Origin: Pedobacter petrophilus
GTDB taxonomy: Bacteria > Bacteroidota > Bacteroidia > Sphingobacteriales > Sphingobacteriaceae
Reading direction: 5' to 3'
DNA length: 64,000 nucleotides
NCBI RefSeq assembly: GCF_009674725.1
Contig: NZ_WKKH01000006.1
Span: 62,001 to 126,000 of the forward strand
Made by a program: the position numbers and the translations under genes. The notes below the pieces were generated by a model that was given only the letters and a program-made list of their open reading frames with translations, was not told the origin of the DNA and did no database searches. Shown here one piece after another: positions 63,493 through 64,000 of this stretch. Each line of letters opens with the position of its first letter. The stretch's first letter is position 1.

Positions 63493-63835
63493 AGCCTGTT
63501 TAAATTGAATAAAAAAGAATGTTAAGCCATGCATTAGGAAGTTTTTCTTTTGAGGCTTTTTCTCTTTTAATTAAATGCTATTAGCCTTTGATTTGAGGTT
63601 GTTTTCTTCTGTCTTGAGGTTATTATCTTGTAATTTGAAGTTATTTAGTTTGATTTTGAAGTTATTTTCTTCGAGACTGTTTAAATTTTCTTTTACTATA
63701 TATTTATGCTGTTTTTATGTTATACTGAGTTTGCAGATAAATTAGGACTAATCTTCGAAGTATTTCCAAATAAATAGGGTCTTCAACAGGCTCAGACTGA
63801 CTTACAAATATTTTTCATTCAAATTTAAACAGGCT
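63493..63835. mobile_element. 343-bp element bounded by inverted repeats (MITE-like or IS remnant)
   Basis: AGCCTGTTTAAATT (63493-63506) and its exact reverse complement (63822-63835) are each followed inward by GAAT, with one extra T on the right. TTAA precedes the left end and follows the right end after one C, as a target duplication might. The interior holds the 21-bp coiled-coil repeat and an intergenic-type sequence. No complete transposase frame is left. Confidence 0.5.
63590..63720 (-). pseudogene. Fragment of a coiled-coil protein with 21-nt tandem heptad repeats
   Basis: On the minus strand the frame reads KYIVKENLNSLEENNF, then KIKLNNFKLQDNNLK and TEENNLKSKANSI before a stop. Units of 21 nt encode seven residues with N-N-L/F-K at fixed spacing, a leucine-zipper heptad. 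A stop codon lies upstream and no ATG follows it, so this is a 3' fragment and not a complete gene. Confidence 0.6.
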
Positions 63836-64000
63836 CTTAATCTCGTTAAAGTCGCAAAGCGCCAATATATAACCCTTAAGAATTATCATGTGAATTTTGC
63901 GTTTTTGATAAATGTCATACGCATTCGTCTTTTATTTTAAATCCGAATATTAACAAGCTAACATAATCAATACTAGTTTATAGCATAAAGTATAGCATTT

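Overview
The window reads as a chromosomal segment of a Bacteroidota bacterium, most likely family Sphingobacteriaceae (Pedobacter or a close relative). The evidence is: TonB-dependent receptors with carboxypeptidase-regulatory-like N-terminal domains; a DUF6660-type small protein; a 58-residue histone H1-like protein; a dcw cluster in the Bacteroidota order with a PASTA-tailed FtsI; promoters of the Bacteroidota type (TTG-N19-TAnnTTTG) instead of sigma70 boxes; and little Shine-Dalgarno use. This assignment is from reading alone, with no database search.

Layout. 1-2.2 kb: end of pfkA, a BadF/BadG-type kinase and gapA. 2.2-6.2 kb: a sparse stretch with a candidate small RNA, an orphan sigma-region-2 protein, a DUF6660/TonB-receptor pair and a second, 60-nt candidate small RNA. 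6.2-14.7 kb: a GH31/glgB alpha-glucan pair, a lipoprotein and a large TonB receptor. 14.9-29.6 kb: mostly housekeeping and mixed genes (penicillin acylase family, LuxE-like acyltransferase, tyrS, patatin, AcpH-like, AAA/DUF4143 ATPase, ligA, dapA, histone-like protein, alpha-oxoamine synthase). 29.8-46.7 kb: a complete minus-strand dcw division and wall cluster, mraZ-rsmH-ftsL-ftsI-murE-mraY-murD-ftsW-murG-murC-ftsQ-ftsA-ftsZ. It is interrupted by a four-helix-bundle gene, and its spacers hold short repeats. 47-51.3 kb: a frameshifted RAYT transposase with its REP pair, pgk with a GNAT gene, and a hipBA toxin-antitoxin operon with three matching operators. 51.4-57 kb: GH3 beta-glucosidase divergent from a Nudix-fold regulator, a second GAPDH and a WecA-type transferase.

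57.2-62.7 kb is accessory DNA. It holds a GT2 transferase, small exported proteins ending in a P-x-D-D-Y/F signal plus a membrane helix (two intact, one decayed), a tandem pair of CxxCH lipoproteins (one frameshifted), a HExxHxxGxxD metalloprotease, an S24-type repressor and a HEPN protein. 62.7-64 kb has no convincing complete gene, but carries an inverted-repeat-bounded 343-bp element containing a 21-bp repeat that encodes coiled-coil heptads.

How it fits together. Central carbon genes (pfkA, gapA, pgk, second gap, glgB, GH31, GH3) and envelope genes (dcw, dapA, wecA-like) dominate. The most distinctive signals are the three HipB-like operators spaced at near-whole helical turns; the triple 10-bp repeat at the mraZ promoter; promoter -7 boxes only 4-8 nt from start codons, which implies leaderless mRNAs; two promoter-terminator units without ORFs; and the P-x-D-D-Y family with its neighbours. 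No tRNA, rRNA, CRISPR array or complete insertion sequence was recognised.
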